Shown in pieces: positions 62,607 to 64,000 of a stretch of 64,000 bases of DNA. The notes beneath the pieces were generated by a model. It was not told where the DNA came from. It searched no databases and saw only the letters and a list, made by a program, of their open reading frames with translations. Positions within the stretch are counted from its first letter, which is position 1. Each line of letters begins with the position of its first letter. The stretch spans positions 1-64,000 of the forward strand of contig CABZVB010000007.1 of NCBI GenBank assembly GCA_902529115.1, given 5' to 3'. This DNA is from an uncultured Balneola sp. (GTDB taxonomy: Bacteria; Bacteroidota; Rhodothermia; Balneolales; Balneolaceae). A program made the position numbers and the translations under genes.

Positions 62607-64000
62607 ATGAAAAATTATCAGCCGTTTACCATCAAACCTATCATAATTTTTTTGATTGGGATTTTTATCCTTCATAATCAAACGGGTGTACAGGCTCAAA
62701 GTAATTCGTACAGCATTCCTGTAGAGGTGAAAGATAATGTTCCGGATACCCCACAACTACTTGGTATACCTATTCCAAAAGGTACACTTTACTCATCTGA
62801 TTATGTGCGGGTACTAAATGCTTATGGACAGGAAATTCCTTCACAAATCACCAAGGTGAGTACATGGGAACCTGCAGATGCTTCCATTAAATGGATTTGG
62901 GTATTTTTCTTTTCGCAGGAAGAAGATTCGTACACAGTTGAATATGGTGATGATATCCGAAATGGGCGATTATATGATAAAGTGCTTACTGTCAACAATA
63001 ATCAGCGCCCAACAGGCGAAGTGGAAGTGAATACTGGACCACTGCGTTTCACCATCGAAAAAGGAATAGGAGGTGGTTATTTAAATGCACCACCAAGCAG
63101 TGGATTTATGGATAAAGTGGAACTAGATTTAGAAGGAGATGGCTTTGAAGAGGATGATATTATCGCTACAGGTGCAGCCCAACGCGCTAATTTTTTGGAT
63201 ATACTGGATGATGCTGGCCTTGACCCCTCTAAAGCCGTTGTGACTCGTACGGTTAAGGAATTAGGCACTGGACCGCTTCATGCCATAATTAGAGTTGAAG
63301 GAGAATATCACTATGAACGAGAGGATAATAATTCTGCTCCTTTTGTAATCCGTATTCATGCCTATGCAGGAAAAAGTTATGTGCGTGTACAACATACTTT
63401 TGTTTATACGGGGGTTCCTGACAAACATACCAAACAGTTGGGAGAGTATGAGGCTATAGCAACACAGATGGAGAACATCATTGATGAAGAACCATTGAGT
63501 CAAGATCCTGGCTTTACCCAAGCTAATGACCGTATTGCAGCATTGGGACTACGATTGGATTATAAGCTCAAAGATAATACAACGGTATACACCGAAGCCT
63601 TTAATGAAGCTTGGTATAATCCTATGACTACCCAAGCATTCAGTACTTCCCTTAAGGGACAGAAAGCTTTTTCATTATTGCAGTCAGGACCCAATCCTTC
63701 ACAAATACCTCCTCTGGAGAATTCTGGGTCAAATGCGCGTATGGAGGGAGTATTTGAAGCAAGCTGGGGGATAGAAGGGGGTTCAAAGTCAACGGCAGAG
63801 CGAGCTCCAGGTTGGATTACTATAGCCGACGATGAACGAGGTATCACGGTAGCGTTTGATCAGTTTTTCGAGGAATATCCAAAAGAACTAATGGTTGATG
63901 ACGCCGCAAAAATCTTACAGGCCTATGCCTGGACGCCCAACGTAGAACCTCTGAGTTTTGCCAAACAAAACAATAATATCGACAGCGGGATGATAGCTAA
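62607..64000 (+). CDS. PcRGLX/YetA-like exo-rhamnogalacturonan lyase family protein, 3' end outside window
   Basis: The frame opens at the ATG at 62607 and stays open to the window end, at least 464 codons. A signal peptide (to about QAQ, residue 31) is followed by a RIFT-barrel-like domain: YSIPVEVKDNVPDTPQLLGIPIPKG, of which QLLGIPIPKGTLYSS is diagnostic, then IKWIWVFF. This is the PcRGLX/YetA-like N-terminal domain of the family containing exo-acting rhamnogalacturonan lyases (PL26). The catalytic part lies downstream. It would release sugars for the adjacent transporter. The polysaccharide is inferred only from the family. Confidence 0.8.
   Translation, partial: MKNYQPFTIKPIIIFLIGIFILHNQTGVQAQSNSYSIPVEVKDNVPDTPQLLGIPIPKGTLYSSDYVRVLNAYGQEIPSQITKVSTWEPADASIKWIWVFFFSQEEDSYTVEYGDDIRNGRLYDKVLTVNNNQRPTGEVEVNTGPLRFTIEKGIGGGYLNAPPSSGFMDKVELDLEGDGFEEDDIIATGAAQRANFLDILDDAGLDPSKAVVTRTVKELGTGPLHAIIRVEGEYHYEREDNNSAPFVIRIHAYAGKSYVRVQHTFVYTGVPDKHTKQLGEYEAIATQMENIIDEEPLSQDPGFTQANDRIAALGLRLDYKLKDNTTVYTEAFNEAWYNPMTTQAFSTSLKGQKAFSLLQSGPNPSQIPPLENSGSNARMEGVFEASWGIEGGSKSTAERAPGWITIADDERGITVAFDQFFEEYPKELMVDDAAKILQAYAWTPNVEPLSFAKQNNNIDSGMIA

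Noticed and set aside
1-64000. CRISPR arrays, tRNA or rRNA genes, integrases and insertion sequences
   Set aside because: No regularly spaced repeats, tRNA-like T-loop and acceptor pairs, or transposase motifs were found on reading through the window and its open frames; a tRNAscan or ISfinder run was not possible.

Overview
The window reads as a chromosomal segment of a marine-type bacterium of the FCB group (Bacteroidota/Balneolota/Rhodothermota). Support comes from a gldC homologue, a SusC/SusD pair, many lipoproteins with LxxC lipoboxes, split pntA genes, DUF5117-type and sortilin-like secreted proteins, and starts that mostly lack a strong Shine-Dalgarno sequence. The placement is inference; no rRNA or tRNA gene was seen.

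Layout. 1-7.1 kb: 3' part of an amidohydrolase lipoprotein, an ABC exporter (ATPase plus double-FtsX permease) with an AttH/CrtC-like protein, and a class C acid phosphatase lipoprotein. 7.2-10.6 kb: a luciferase-like oxidoreductase, then a LysR regulator overlapping an SbtA-type bicarbonate transporter and its PII-like partner SbtB. 10.8-24.9 kb is mostly housekeeping: DEAD-box helicase; a minus-strand TlpA-like/ahcY/amidase operon; L-2-hydroxyglutarate oxidase followed by a YdiJ-like FAD/Fe-S dehydrogenase; recN, an RluD-like synthase, a DUF418 protein and gldC. 25.0-30.5 kb is visibly AT-rich and accessory: hypothetical and DUF975 membrane proteins, an esterase lipoprotein, a DUF6249/XRE pair, and an amino-acid permease coupled to a Rieske oxygenase. 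30.6-38 kb: an endonuclease III with an altered cluster region, an SDR/HxlR/MFS group, a possible structured RNA, and pntAA-pntAB-pntB-FKBP. 38-43 kb: a two-repeat lipoprotein, trxB, a sulfatase and a DUF4342 gene, with decayed second copies of trxB and the DUF4342 gene between them. 43.4-54.5 kb: priA, scpB, rluB, a metalloprotease, a sortilin-like propeller protein and a fatty acid hydroxylase-family protein. 54.6-64 kb: a glycan-utilisation locus (SusC, SusD, terminator, PIG-L deacetylase, sugar MFS, ROK kinase, start of a PcRGLX/YetA-like protein).

How the genes work together. The last block forms a plausible path from outer-membrane glycan capture through deacetylation and lyase attack to sugar uptake and phosphorylation, with a LacI-type palindrome upstream of susC. 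SbtA/SbtB with LysR is a bicarbonate-uptake module. The two hydroxyglutarate genes can clear both enantiomers of 2-hydroxyglutarate. The strongest structural surprise is at 39.1-42.9 kb: an old tandem duplication of a convergent trxB/DUF4342 pair, eroded by deletions and frameshifts, with a foreign-looking sulfatase gene between the copies.
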